From the NCBI RefSeq assembly GCF_007995085.1, contig NZ_VOQS01000005.1, positions 372,001-436,000 of the forward strand: a DNA stretch of 64,000 nt, read 5' to 3'. Under the pieces are notes generated by a model. It searched no databases and was not told the DNA's origin. It was given only the letters and a program-made list of their open reading frames with translations. How positions within the stretch are numbered: the first letter of the stretch is position 1; the number at the start of each line of letters is the position of its first letter. The translations under genes were made by a program, and so were the position numbers. Source of the DNA: Paraburkholderia azotifigens (GTDB taxonomy: Bacteria > Pseudomonadota > Gammaproteobacteria > Burkholderiales > Burkholderiaceae). Positions 47,512 to 55,969 of the stretch are shown here, piece by piece.

Positions 47512-47928
47512 TCATTTCGACGCGGACGGCGAGGGCTTCCCGAATCCGCATGCCTGATACGCCTCCTGCTGCAACGCGCGGTACTTTTTGGTCTGCGCGC
47601 GCGCACGGTCGACGCGGAACTCGTTGCCGCCTTCGCCGCCGAGCGTCGCGTACTTCGCGAACGTCATCTGCTCCACGTAATCGTCATACGGGAGCACGGC
47701 CGCGATCCTGTCGATCGTGCACGAGCACTTGTAGACGTTGGCGAAGTCGTGGCCCTTCTCGTCCATGCAGCCGAGCACGTATTCGACGCGGCCTTGCGTC
47801 GGATAGTCGTAGCCTTTGGCGGGCGGCGCGGCGTCACTCGTTGCGTCGGCGGCCAATGCGGAAAGCGGGATCACTGCAACGCACGCGAACGCCGCGACAG
47901 CGAGGCGCGCGCGATAACGTGAGGTCAT
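47512..47928 (-). CDS. Exported cysteine-containing protein of unknown function, downstream of fae
   Basis: The 138-residue protein has a signal peptide (LAVAAFACVAVIPLSALAA) and a small mature domain with a cysteine-rich core (VLGCMDEKGHDFANVYKCSCTIDRIAAVLPYDDYVEQMTF) and a last cysteine near the C-terminus. The four cysteines suggest disulfides. No CxxCH haem motif is seen. No family name is known to me. It lies 139 bp downstream of fae, same strand, so it may be cotranscribed or C1-related. Confidence 0.65.
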   Translation of the reverse strand: MTSRYRARLAVAAFACVAVIPLSALAADATSDAAPPAKGYDYPTQGRVEYVLGCMDEKGHDFANVYKCSCTIDRIAAVLPYDDYVEQMTFAKYATLGGEGGNEFRVDRARAQTKKYRALQQEAYQACGFGKPSPSASK

Positions 47929-48067
47929 ATCGATGCCTTTAGCGTAGGGTTCTGCACTCATCTCCCGCACGAACGCAGGAGCAACACGCGCGGCGCGAAG
48001 TGCGGCAGACCTTGGCGGTCCGCCACGGCTCGCGCGCGCGGCATTGCTTTCCATGCATACGGCACGC

Positions 48068-48577
48068 CTAGTTCGGGGCGAACGGGTGCGCCGCGCTGGC
48101 TTTCTTCGACACGACTTCAGCGGCGCTCGGTTCGCCCGCTACCGCGCGCTGGAGTGCTTCGCGTGTCGCCTTGTAGTTGAATTCCTGGATCTTCTTGTCG
48201 TCGTCGGCTTCCCAGTGGATGAACACGCCGACGCAGATGAACACGTCGTCCGCTTCGTCCTTCGGAATCGTGCCGTCTTCGACGCAGTCCGCGACGGCGA
48301 GCGCCACGGCATGCTGTGCCGGGCCGAACATCTGCACGGCCTGCTTGGCGCCCTTGATGGTCACCTTGTTGAACATCACGGTATTGGGCTTTGCCATCAG
48401 GTTCGGCGCGACGACGGCGAGCAGCGACGTGAAGCCGTCCTTGTTGTTGGTGAGCGCGTGGCAGAAAGCCGATTCGGCAGCGGAGCCTCGCGGCCCGATG
48501 ATCAGATCGATGTGAGCGACTTCGTTGCCTTCACCGATAAGCGACTCGCCTACCAGGACGCGGTTTATCTTGGCCAT
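48068..48577 (-). CDS. fae: Formaldehyde-activating enzyme
   Basis: The 169-residue Fae speeds condensation of formaldehyde with H4MPT to methylene-H4MPT, the entry step of the pathway. It starts [32 protein letters not shown] with the catalytic His in the EVAHIDL motif. [42 protein letters not shown] and [20 protein letters not shown] are all conserved. A ggagga ribosome site precedes the ATG by seven bases. A perfect -24 TGGCACG half-element lies about 110 bases upstream. Confidence 0.97.
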   Translation of the reverse strand: MAKINRVLVGESLIGEGNEVAHIDLIIGPRGSAAESAFCHALTNNKDGFTSLLAVVAPNLMAKPNTVMFNKVTIKGAKQAVQMFGPAQHAVALAVADCVEDGTIPKDEADDVFICVGVFIHWEADDDKKIQEFNYKATREALQRAVAGEPSAAEVVSKKASAAHPFAPN

Positions 48578-48678
48578 GCTGTTCCTCCAGTGAATTGGGT
48601 CTGTCGACGTGGGACGAACTCGCGACGCGTGGCGGCCGCCGCGCGTTTTTTGAGGGGGACGCAACACGTTTCCGTATA

Positions 48679-48693
48679 ACAGGAAGCGTGCCA
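48679..48693 (-). promoter_or_regulatory. Possible weak sigma-54 promoter upstream of fae
   Basis: The minus strand reads TGGCACG-cttc-CTGT. The -24 half is perfect, but the -12 half has GT instead of the nearly invariant GC. It lies 102 bases before fae. This is suggestive only because better copies occur at related genes. Confidence 0.3.
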
Positions 48694-48711
48694 ATCGGTC
48701 GGACGGCCGGT

Positions 48712-49596
48712 TCAGCCCAGGGTATTCACGAAGCGTCGCGGGTCGAGCAGCGCGCCGGCGAAGAGCGCAGCGACAGTCAGATCGGCGCTCGTGCCAGGGT
48801 TGACGCCCTGCGCCTTCAGTCGGGCGTCCCATGCATCGAGTTGCGCGGCGTGCGCCGCAGGCTCCGCGAAGCGCGCCCGCGCGTGACGTTCGCGTGCCTC
48901 GCGCGTGACACTTTGCGCCAGGGCCGCGCCATGCTTGCGCAGTATGTGCGAGTCGGGCCACGTGCCGAGGAAGGTGAGAAACACGTTCAGCGTGAGCGCA
49001 GCGGGTGTCGTGCCGTTCGAACCGGCAAGTGCGTCGAGGCCCGCGCCGAAGATGTCGGCGAAGCCGTTCGCGTATTGCCGCGCGATGCTGTCGCGTTCGG
49101 CGGCCAGCGACATCGCCGCGCGCAGGTCAACCGTAGGCGGCGCGTGGACCGATTGCTCGGGCGCGTCGCCGAGCCCGCCAGGATTGGCGAGCGCGATCGC
49201 GCGATAGGCGGCGCAGGCGTCGTCGACGTCGAGCGTCGATAGCACCTGTTCGACGGCGGCTTGCCAGTGCGCGGCGTCGAGCGTTGCCGTGCGTTCGAGC
49301 GCGGCCGCCAGCGGTGCGACGAGCAGAACGATGCCGAGGTTGGTGTTGCATCCGGCAATCTGCCGCGTGCGCGTCACGGCATCGAGGATGCGCGTGCCGA
49401 CACGCGCGCCGCGCGCAAATAGCGCCGGCGCGGCGGCTTCCGCGCTGTCGATGAACTGCGCGGCTTGCATGCCGTGTCCCGCGCTCGCGACGCTCACGTT
49501 GCCCGGCTTCGCCGTTTCGACGTCCAGACGGCACGCGAGCAGAAACGCGTCGCGAGCGCGCGCGAACAGATCGTGCGGATGGTCAGCGGCCGGCAT
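48712..49596 (-). CDS. CitG/MdcB-like triphosphoribosyl-dephospho-CoA synthase family protein
   Basis: The 294-residue protein resembles Cit[17 protein letters not shown] at the N-terminus, [20 protein letters not shown] in the middle and [22 protein letters not shown] at the end. CitG enzymes build a ribosyl-linked prosthetic group, but no citrate or malonate lyase is present here. The gene overlaps the ATP-grasp gene by 14 bp and belongs to the mch operon. A role in forming a ribosyl bond of H4MPT is a reasonable inference, not shown. Confidence 0.75.
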   Translation of the reverse strand: MPAADHPHDLFARARDAFLLACRLDVETAKPGNVSVASAGHGMQAAQFIDSAEAAAPALFARGARVGTRILDAVTRTRQIAGCNTNLGIVLLVAPLAAALERTATLDAAHWQAAVEQVLSTLDVDDACAAYRAIALANPGGLGDAPEQSVHAPPTVDLRAAMSLAAERDSIARQYANGFADIFGAGLDALAGSNGTTPAALTLNVFLTFLGTWPDSHILRKHGAALAQSVTREARERHARARFAEPAAHAAQLDAWDARLKAQGVNPGTSADLTVAALFAGALLDPRRFVNTLG

Positions 49597-50593
49597 GAAG
49601 CGGCACGACAGGCAGCGGCGGCGTGCCGCTCGCGGCCAGTTTGCGGTCGAGCAGATCGTCGACGAGCGCCGCCGCGATATCGACGGACGTCACCGATTGC
49701 AGCCCGCGCCACGCGGCCACGCCGTTCACTTCGAGCACGAGCGGCAGGCCAGTCTGATCGGGCGCCGACAGATCGGGAATCAGGTCGACACCTGCGTAAT
49801 CGAGGCCGAGCGCAGCCGTCGCGCGTTCGGCGAGGCTCGCGAGCGTCGGATCGAGTTCGGCCGGTTCGCAGCGCGCGCCGCGCGCGACGTTGTGAATCCA
49901 GCCGCTTCCGCCCGTTCGCCGCATCGCAGCAACCGCGTGGCCGCCGATCACCAGCACGCGCCAGTCGTAGCCTTGCTGCCGCGCACGCGCACTGCCGACA
50001 TAGCGCTGCAGATACGCCACCTCGCGATAGCCGCGCAGCGGCGGCAGCGGCTCTAGCGCGCCCGTCGCGGCGTTCGCGCCGAGCCGCCGCAAGCCTTTGC
50101 CCTGCGAGCCGAACAGCGGCTTGAGCACGACCCGGCGGCCGGCGGCTGTCTCGCGCATCAGCACGCGCTGGGCGAACGCCGCCGATTCCGTCGCCCACGC
50201 GGGCGGCGTCGCGACACCGGCGCGATGCAGCAGGAAACTCGTCATCGATTTGTCGACACTGCGCTCGATCGCCCGTGCGTCGTTGTAGACGGGCACGCCG
50301 CACTCGCGCAGCGCGTGCAGGATGCCGAGGCGCAGCGTCACCTGTTCGAAGGTGCCGCCCGCGATGCCGCGCACGAACACTGCGTCGGGCAGATCGCGCG
50401 CGAAGCCGGGAATCGCGAGACCGTAGGGCGACCACGAAGTATCGATCCGGCATGAGGCGAGATCGACGCAGCGCGCTTCGACGCCGCGCGCGCGGAATGC
50501 TTTCTTGAGTCGGCCCGTATGCCAGCCGGTTTCGTCCGTCATGATCGCGACGCGCAGTCCGCTCATCGACGAAAGCGACGACACCTCGTTCAT
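49583..50593 (-). CDS. ATP-grasp ligase, RimK/MptN-like
   Basis: The 336-residue protein has ATP-grasp motifs: VDKSMTSFLLHRAGVATPP, RRVVLKPLFGSQGKGLRRLG, YDWRVLVIGGHAVAAMRRTG and LPLVLEVNGVAAWRGLQ. It resembles RimK-type glutamate ligases, among them MptN that adds glutamate to tetrahydromethanopterin. The exact acceptor here is unknown. Its ATG overlaps the mch stop, and its 3' end overlaps the CitG-like gene, so the three are translationally coupled. Confidence 0.8.
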   Translation of the reverse strand: MNEVSSLSSMSGLRVAIMTDETGWHTGRLKKAFRARGVEARCVDLASCRIDTSWSPYGLAIPGFARDLPDAVFVRGIAGGTFEQVTLRLGILHALRECGVPVYNDARAIERSVDKSMTSFLLHRAGVATPPAWATESAAFAQRVLMRETAAGRRVVLKPLFGSQGKGLRRLGANAATGALEPLPPLRGYREVAYLQRYVGSARARQQGYDWRVLVIGGHAVAAMRRTGGSGWIHNVARGARCEPAELDPTLASLAERATAALGLDYAGVDLIPDLSAPDQTGLPLVLEVNGVAAWRGLQSVTSVDIAAALVDDLLDRKLAASGTPPLPVVPLHAGR

Positions 50594-51693
50594 GGCGCCC
50601 CCGGACCCGTGACGCCCGGCGTCGTCGACGCGGCCGCTGCGTCTTCGTTCGCGACGAATGCGTCGCCTTGCCAGAGCGCGTGCAGCAGCGCGGCGTCGAG
50701 CCGGCCGCCGCGATAGGTCGCGCCGCTTTCCAGGCTGCTCGCCCACACTTCGGCGGGCGCGAACAGCGACGGATCGATCTGATAGAAGTCGTAGTTGAAC
50801 GAAGCGAAGATTTCGGCGAAAGGCCGTCCGTAGTCGCGCGAATTCGACGACGGCAACTCGGCCGCGAGCCGACGCGCCACGGCGTCGCTACGCACGGTCA
50901 GATGCACGCGCCCGCCGTAGAGGATAGCGTCGTTGGTGCGGCCCATCGCGGCGAGCCCGTCGGGCGCGGGCGGCGGCAGCGGCGCGGTGCCGCTCGCCTC
51001 GACCATCTCGCCGAGCGGCACGCCGAGCACGTGCGTCTTGTGCAGCGCAACTTCGACCACACGCGCGACGACCTGCACCGTGCCGGCGACAGACTGTGTC
51101 GGCGTGACGATCACGGTCAGCTGTTCTGGCGCAAGCCCGCAATCGCCGGCGATTTTCTCGAGCACGATCTGCGGCGGCGCTTGCCCGACTTCCATCACCA
51201 GCACGCCCGCGTCGTGACGGTCGCGATAGCCGAGTTCGTCGAACAGCGTTTCCTTGCCTGCCAGCGCGCGGGCCGGTCCCGAGCCGAGCGAGAAGAACTT
51301 CTTGCCGTTGTTCTGCTCCTTGCCCGCCGACAGACTCCAGCCCGCGTACTGGCTGCCCAGACATGCGAGCACGGGCGACGCCGTGTGCACGTCGATCATC
51401 GTGGGCCAGAGCGGCTCGTGTTCGGCGCTGATGCGCGTCTCGATGCGGCCGAGGCCGCCCATGCAGATGCGCGCGATCGTCACGCCCGCTTCGACGCAGC
51501 CGGGCGACGCGATGCCCGCATCGACGATGGCGGGTCCATATGCATGACGCGACGACGCGATGCGCAGCCGTGCGGCATCCGCGAGCAATTGCGCGACGAG
51601 CGGCGCGGCGAGCGCGTTGACGCTGGGCGCGTCGCTCGCAATGGGCGGCGGCGCGTGGCCGCCATGTTCAGCCGTGGGAGTCGACGAGTTCAT
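50590..51693 (-). CDS. mch: Methenyl-H4MPT cyclohydrolase
   Basis: The 367-residue enzyme opens methenyl-H4MPT to formyl-H4MPT, the step between MtdB and the Fhc complex. Conserved segments are CVEAGVTIARICMGGLGRIE, VHTASPVLACLGSQYAGWSLS and FFSLGSGPARALAGKETLFDELGYRD. GRPFAEIFASFNYDFYQIDPSLFAPAEV lies near the C-terminus. About 45 residues at each end are non-conserved. It overlaps the ATP-grasp genes on both sides (26 bp upstream). Confidence 0.95.
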   Translation of the reverse strand: MNSSTPTAEHGGHAPPPIASDAPSVNALAAPLVAQLLADAARLRIASSRHAYGPAIVDAGIASPGCVEAGVTIARICMGGLGRIETRISAEHEPLWPTMIDVHTASPVLACLGSQYAGWSLSAGKEQNNGKKFFSLGSGPARALAGKETLFDELGYRDRHDAGVLVMEVGQAPPQIVLEKIAGDCGLAPEQLTVIVTPTQSVAGTVQVVARVVEVALHKTHVLGVPLGEMVEASGTAPLPPPAPDGLAAMGRTNDAILYGGRVHLTVRSDAVARRLAAELPSSNSRDYGRPFAEIFASFNYDFYQIDPSLFAPAEVWASSLESGATYRGGRLDAALLHALWQGDAFVANEDAAAASTTPGVTGPGAP

Positions 51694-52891
51694 GGGCAGG
51701 TTCGGTGCTGGTTTCGATGCGTTGTAAAAGGCGCTGCGTATGGCATTGCAATTCGTGTCGGAGGGCGGCGCGCGACGCGTGCCCGTTCACCGTCACGAGC
51801 ACGGTGCAGACCGGCTGGCCTCGCTCGATGCGCGTGCCCGCGTTCGGGATGTCGTGGCAGACGGGATCGACGAAGAGCGCGTCGCTGAAACGGCGCGTGA
51901 CCGTGAAGGCCTGCGGCGCGAACACGACCTGTTGTGCGGCGCGGCATGACGGCGCGCCGATGCGCGCGGGCGGCAAACGGCCATGCAGGCACGCGTCGAT
52001 ATGCAGGGCGAGCAGACCGCGCGGCCATGCGTCGCGCCATGCGCGTTCGTACAAGGCCATCGTCGACGAGGGCCGCGCGTTCACTTCGAGCACGCGGATC
52101 GTGTCGCCGTCGAGCAGAAAATCGAGGCTGTTGATTCCGACGAGATTCGCGCGCGCCGTAATCGAATGCACGGCACGGTCGATCTGTTGGGCGATCGGCG
52201 CGGGCAGATCGACGGGACCGAGCGAGCCCACGTGCAGATACGGCAGCGCGCCCGTCGCGGCATGAAGCTGCTCCGCGTAGCCGATCACGGTCGCTTCGCG
52301 CTGTGCAGCGACAAAGAGCGCCGACATCGACAGCCCTTTGCTGACGCGCTGGAAATAGCCGGCCTGCGTGTCTGATTGCGCCGCTGCATGGATATGCGTG
52401 CCGCCGCAGCCATCGGAATCTTTACGCAGCCAGCCTTCGGGTTGCGCGGGTCGTTCGAACGCGACTGCGGGATGCGCGATGCCCAACTCGTCGAGTAACA
52501 CGAAGAAGCGCCGCGGATCGCGCACGGCCGCCGTTGCGTCGGCGTCGTTGCCGATCAGGCGCGGCAGTCTCGCCGTCTCCTGCAGCCAGCCGATGTGCGG
52601 CTCGATCCCGCTGCCCGTGACATAACCGATCAGGCGCGGCAGCCGCGCGACGCGTTCCAGCGACGCGTGCAATTTGCCGCGATCGATTGACAGGCCGCTG
52701 CCGCCCGTATCGAGCCACAGCTTCGCGTAGCGGCGCGTGTCGCGATCGCCGAACAGATCGAGCGCGGCCACCTGATAACCGGCATGCGCGGCGGACTGCG
52801 CGAGCATGCGCGCCGACAGGCCCGCCACCGCGACGAATGGCGCGGATACGGAAAGGTGTGAGCGGCCGCCGCTCGCGGACATCGACGGCAT
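51668..52891 (-). CDS. ATP-grasp protein of the H4MPT cluster, unknown substrate
   Basis: The 407-residue ATP-grasp protein has a Rossmann-like N-terminus (FVAVAGLSARMLAQSAAHAGYQVAALDLFGDRDTRRYA), the ATP-binding core (GWLRKDSDGCGGTHI) and INSLDFLLDGDTIRVLEVNARPSSTMALYE (Mg ligands). A C-terminal domain of about 100 residues follows. Homologues occur in methylotroph C1 clusters, but no function is established to my knowledge. It overlaps mch by 26 bp and follows mtdB by 18 bp. Confidence 0.78.
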   Translation of the reverse strand: MPSMSASGGRSHLSVSAPFVAVAGLSARMLAQSAAHAGYQVAALDLFGDRDTRRYAKLWLDTGGSGLSIDRGKLHASLERVARLPRLIGYVTGSGIEPHIGWLQETARLPRLIGNDADATAAVRDPRRFFVLLDELGIAHPAVAFERPAQPEGWLRKDSDGCGGTHIHAAAQSDTQAGYFQRVSKGLSMSALFVAAQREATVIGYAEQLHAATGALPYLHVGSLGPVDLPAPIAQQIDRAVHSITARANLVGINSLDFLLDGDTIRVLEVNARPSSTMALYERAWRDAWPRGLLALHIDACLHGRLPPARIGAPSCRAAQQVVFAPQAFTVTRRFSDALFVDPVCHDIPNAGTRIERGQPVCTVLVTVNGHASRAALRHELQCHTQRLLQRIETSTEPAHELVDSHG

Positions 52892-52909
52892 GGCGTGCCT
52901 CGCTGTGCG

Positions 52910-53836
52910 CTAGCTGCGCTCGGCGACGACGGCGCGCGCTTCGTCGAACGCTTCCGTGAAGCCGAGGTACGCGGGCTTGCCGGCTGTGCGCATGCGCGTG
53001 AACAGCCGATGCTCGACCTGATACTTCACATTGCCGATCGCGAGCGCGCCGATGCCGATGGCATCGGGACGCACGGCGCCCGCGAGCGGCTTGCCGTCGT
53101 CCATCACGTTGACGCCCGCGATGCCTTCGGGCGGCACCGCGTTGACGTCGGCGGCGATCAGGAGGCGCGGCGCCTGCGCGAGATCGGCGGCGCTCGTCAC
53201 CTGCACGCCGGCCGCCGCCGTCGCGAAGACGATATCGGCGTGCGAGAGCGCGGCGTGCAGCGTTTGCGGCGTGCCCGTGCCGACGCCGGAAGTCCTGATG
53301 CCGAAGCGTTCGTCGACGTCGTGACTGGCGCGTTCCGCGCGCGCCGCATCGGAATGGCTTGCGATCGTGACATGCGCGCCGAGCGTCGCCGCAATCGCGG
53401 CGGTCACGCGTCCCACGGCGCCCGTGCCGCCGAGTATCAGCACATGCTTGTCCTTCAGTTCCTCGCCGTACTGCGCCTTCAGATGACGTTCGACCAGCGC
53501 GACGAGCGCCGCCGATGTCGTGTACGCGCCGCTCGGATCGGCGAACACGGAGACTTCGAACGGCGGCACCATCGCTTCGCGCGCGCGGTCGAGCATGTCG
53601 GCGGCGAGCATCACGTCGCGCCCGCCGATGAAGATGCCCGTGCGCGACACGCCTTTCGGGCCGCGCGAAAAGATCGCGTCCTGGGTCAGCTGCACGACGT
53701 TGCGCACGTCGACGTCGCAGTAGGGCACGAGGATCTCGTAGCCGGCGTCGGCGGCCATGTTGACGTCGAACGGGCTCATCTGCGGCGTCGGCGTGAACAT
53801 GTGCAGGATGTAGGGCCTTTCAGTGGTTTGGGACAT
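52910..53836 (-). CDS. mtdB: NAD(P)-dependent methylene-H4MPT dehydrogenase
   Basis: The 308-residue enzyme oxidises methylene-H4MPT to methenyl-H4MPT. It starts ILHMFTPTPQMSPFDVNMAADAGYE, the MtdA/MtdB signature, and has the dinucleotide-binding fold KHVLILGGTGAVGRVTAAIAATLGAHV. The Thr-rich ASHSDAARAERA segment follows the second strand and would determine NAD or NADP preference. MtdB rather than MtdA is favoured by the H4MPT context; sequence alone does not prove the cofactor preference. It lies 90 bp after the beta-RFAP synthase gene. Confidence 0.92.
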   Translation of the reverse strand: MSQTTERPYILHMFTPTPQMSPFDVNMAADAGYEILVPYCDVDVRNVVQLTQDAIFSRGPKGVSRTGIFIGGRDVMLAADMLDRAREAMVPPFEVSVFADPSGAYTTSAALVALVERHLKAQYGEELKDKHVLILGGTGAVGRVTAAIAATLGAHVTIASHSDAARAERASHDVDERFGIRTSGVGTGTPQTLHAALSHADIVFATAAAGVQVTSAADLAQAPRLLIAADVNAVPPEGIAGVNVMDDGKPLAGAVRPDAIGIGALAIGNVKYQVEHRLFTRMRTAGKPAYLGFTEAFDEARAVVAERS

Positions 53837-53926
53837 GGCGTCGGCTCTTTCGTAGTCAATATGGGGCGTGCGCGAGGGGCTGGCGCGCAATCATTCGATA
53901 CGTCGGCGGATAGGCGGGCATCCGGC

Positions 53927-54988
53927 TCATTGCGCGTCGCGGCCGAAGCGCGGTTGCTGGACGGCATAAAAGCGCGCGCCGCAATTTCGGCCGCGCGTCA
54001 CGGAACACACGATGCCGGGGAACGCGCGCGTCGCCGCGCGGGCTGCCGCGAGCGCATCGTCGGCGTGGCGCGAGCTCTGCACGAACGCGAAGCCCGTCGG
54101 CCCCCACGAGCTTTGTCCGACGCCCGCCGTCTGGTTCGCCGCGATGGCCTGCATTGCCGCCGCGACGGCGGGGCTCGAATAGACGCCGCCTTGCACGGGC
54201 GCGAAGTATTCGCCGATCGACTGCTGGATCTCGCTGACGCCGGCGGCGAAGGCGTCGAAATCGCCTTGCGCCATGCCGGGCAGCACGCGCATCAGCAACT
54301 GATGGCAGACCTCGGCGGCGAGCTTTTGCGGGAACGGCGGCAATGCCGCAAGGCCGCGCTTTTCGTCGTCGCCGTGCAGGCCTTCGCGCGTGGTGTCGTC
54401 GATCAGCACGATGCGCCAGTCGTCGGGAAACGGCTGGCGCGCGAGCATCGGCGGCAACGTGGCAGCGCCTGCCGACGCGACGGCAGGCGCTGCCTCCGCG
54501 CGGCCCGGACCGCCGTCGACGAGCAGCCCGCCATGATCGAAACCGAGTACGCCGATTCCCGAACGCGCGCCGCGCCCGAGCCGTTGCGCGAGTTCCGCCG
54601 TCGTCGCGGAAATGCCGGCCAGCCGCGCATACGCAGTGCCAACGGCGAGTGCGAGCTGCGTGCCTGAACCGATTCCGCAATGCGCGCGGGCCGCCTGTTC
54701 GACTTCGATCGAGACGGGCGGTCCGCCATACGCGTCGTGCAGCAGATGCAGATAGCGTTCGATGCGTTCGCGTTGAGCGAGGGTGTGTGCGCCTTCGATC
54801 TGCGCGTCGTCGGCGGGCCGCGCGGTGACGCGCGTGCCGCATCCTTCGATGACGATGCCGATGCTGCCGAACGCGCGTCCCAGCGATCCGCCGGGATCGA
54901 GAAAGCCCAGATGCAGCCGGCCGGGCGCTTCGACGGTGATCGCCGAGATGGCAGGCAGTGTCGACGTGCGTTCGAATGACATCGGCAT
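53927..54988 (-). CDS. mptG: Beta-ribofuranosylaminobenzene 5'-phosphate synthase
   Basis: The protein of about 353 residues has a GHMP-kinase-like fold and joins p-aminobenzoate to PRPP with loss of CO2, the committed step of H4MPT synthesis. Visible motifs are ITVEAPGRLHLGFLDPGGSLGRAFGSIGIVIEG near the N-terminus, the glycine-rich AHCGIGSGTQLALAVGTA and GQSSWGPTGFAFVQS near the C-terminus. The ATG at 54988 follows aaggaag by six bases. A sigma-54-type promoter lies 77 bases upstream, making this the first gene of the mptG-mtdB-mch operon. Confidence 0.92.
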   Translation of the reverse strand: MPMSFERTSTLPAISAITVEAPGRLHLGFLDPGGSLGRAFGSIGIVIEGCGTRVTARPADDAQIEGAHTLAQRERIERYLHLLHDAYGGPPVSIEVEQAARAHCGIGSGTQLALAVGTAYARLAGISATTAELAQRLGRGARSGIGVLGFDHGGLLVDGGPGRAEAAPAVASAGAATLPPMLARQPFPDDWRIVLIDDTTREGLHGDDEKRGLAALPPFPQKLAAEVCHQLLMRVLPGMAQGDFDAFAAGVSEIQQSIGEYFAPVQGGVYSSPAVAAAMQAIAANQTAGVGQSSWGPTGFAFVQSSRHADDALAAARAATRAFPGIVCSVTRGRNCGARFYAVQQPRFGRDAQ

Positions 54989-55064
54989 GCGAAGCTTCCT
55001 TGTCGAAACGTGTAGGCGTGAGCACGGCCAGACGAACTGGCGCAGCGGCGTCATTCGCCTTCAG

Positions 55065-55079
55065 GCAAGAGCCGTACCA
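55065..55079 (-). promoter_or_regulatory. Sigma-54 (-24/-12) promoter upstream of the beta-RFAP synthase gene
   Basis: The minus strand reads TGGTACG-gctc-TTGC, ten of eleven consensus positions, with correctly spaced GG and GC. It would drive mptG, mtdB, the ATP-grasp genes, mch and the CitG-like gene. The remaining gap (54989-55213) holds only a short catcaccagcgg direct repeat. Confidence 0.65.
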
Positions 55080-55213
55080 CGCACAGCGCGCCGCGGCACG
55101 CGCGGCATCGCGTGTCAGGCACGGCGCAGCGCGAGCCGCTGCCGCTACGGGCTGTCGCGCAGCAGCATCACCAGCGGCATCACCAGCGGCATGTTGTGAA
55201 CGCTGAACATCCG

Positions 55214-55600
55214 TCAGCTTTTCGGCGCGTCGTACTTGATATAGCGGAAGCGCTGATCGTCGGCGGGCGTGCCTTCGAGCGGGCCGCCTTCCTTGCCCGG
55301 CTGCCACTGGATCACTTCCTCGATCTTGCGCGCGAGCGCGAAGTCCTTGTCGGTGATGCCCTTTGCCGTATGCGTTTTCAGCTTCACGACGACGAACGCA
55401 TACGAGACGGTCAGATCGGGGTGATGCCACGCCGCTTCCGCCAGATGGCCGACGGTGTTGACCACCATCAGCGTGCCTTTCCAGCTTTCCGTGCGGTACT
55501 TGCGCCGCAGCCAGCCGTCTTCGAGATACCAGTGCTGCAACGGACCTTCGAGTTTCTTCTGGACTTCCTCGTCGGAATACACCTGTTCGCTTTGCGTCAT
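55214..55600 (-). CDS. Pterin-4a-carbinolamine dehydratase-like protein
   Basis: The 128-residue protein has the PCD/DCoH motif AEAAWHHPDLTVSYAFVVVKLKTHTAKGITDKDFALARKIE, with the tandem His and the following Asp-Leu expected in active enzymes. It has an unusually long charged C-terminal tail (QPGKEGGPLEGTPADDQRF). In the H4MPT cluster it may act on methanopterin intermediates rather than biopterin. It is divergent from xoxF across 369 bp. Confidence 0.82.
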   Translation of the reverse strand: MTQSEQVYSDEEVQKKLEGPLQHWYLEDGWLRRKYRTESWKGTLMVVNTVGHLAEAAWHHPDLTVSYAFVVVKLKTHTAKGITDKDFALARKIEEVIQWQPGKEGGPLEGTPADDQRFRYIKYDAPKS

Positions 55601-55665
55601 GACGAACCTCCGCTCATGTCGTAAGAGGGGAATCGCATAGGAGGCCGTGCGCCTCTATGCGCTTT

Positions 55666-55680
55666 GCAAACCCGGCGCCG
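55666..55680 (-). promoter_or_regulatory. Weak sigma-54-like sequence upstream of the pterin dehydratase gene
   Basis: The minus strand reads CGGCGCC-gggt-TTGC, eight of eleven positions, with correct GG/GC spacing, 66 bases before the gene. The whole 369-bp divergent gap (55601-55969) otherwise holds only the xoxF-side candidate and the xoxF ribosome site. Confidence 0.25.
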
Positions 55681-55809
55681 CCGCGTGCTCCGCTGCGCCT
55701 GCCATGCGCCGTCCTGCGAATTGCGTATCTGACACAGTATGTCCCGCCGCACGTCGCGAAGCGCAACACGTTGACGCCGGAAGGCCGTCTGGCAGCACGC
55801 GCACGCGAC

Positions 55810-55824
55810 CGGCATGGAATATGC
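55810..55824 (+). promoter_or_regulatory. Possible sigma-54 promoter upstream of xoxF
   Basis: CGGCATG-gaat-ATGC matches eight of eleven positions with correct GG/GC spacing. A transcript would have a leader of about 134 bases before xoxF. It is a weaker match than those before fhcB, pqqA and mptG. Confidence 0.35.
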
Positions 55825-55969
55825 GATCCGCCGTCATACGCATGGGCCGGGCAATGGATCCGGCGCAGCAAAGGCGTTACCTGCTTCCAGAGGCGCGGCT
55901 GGAGCAACCCGGTAGCGTGTCATCGGTAACTGGACGGTTTCAACCAGTATCACCCATTCTGGAGGAGAC

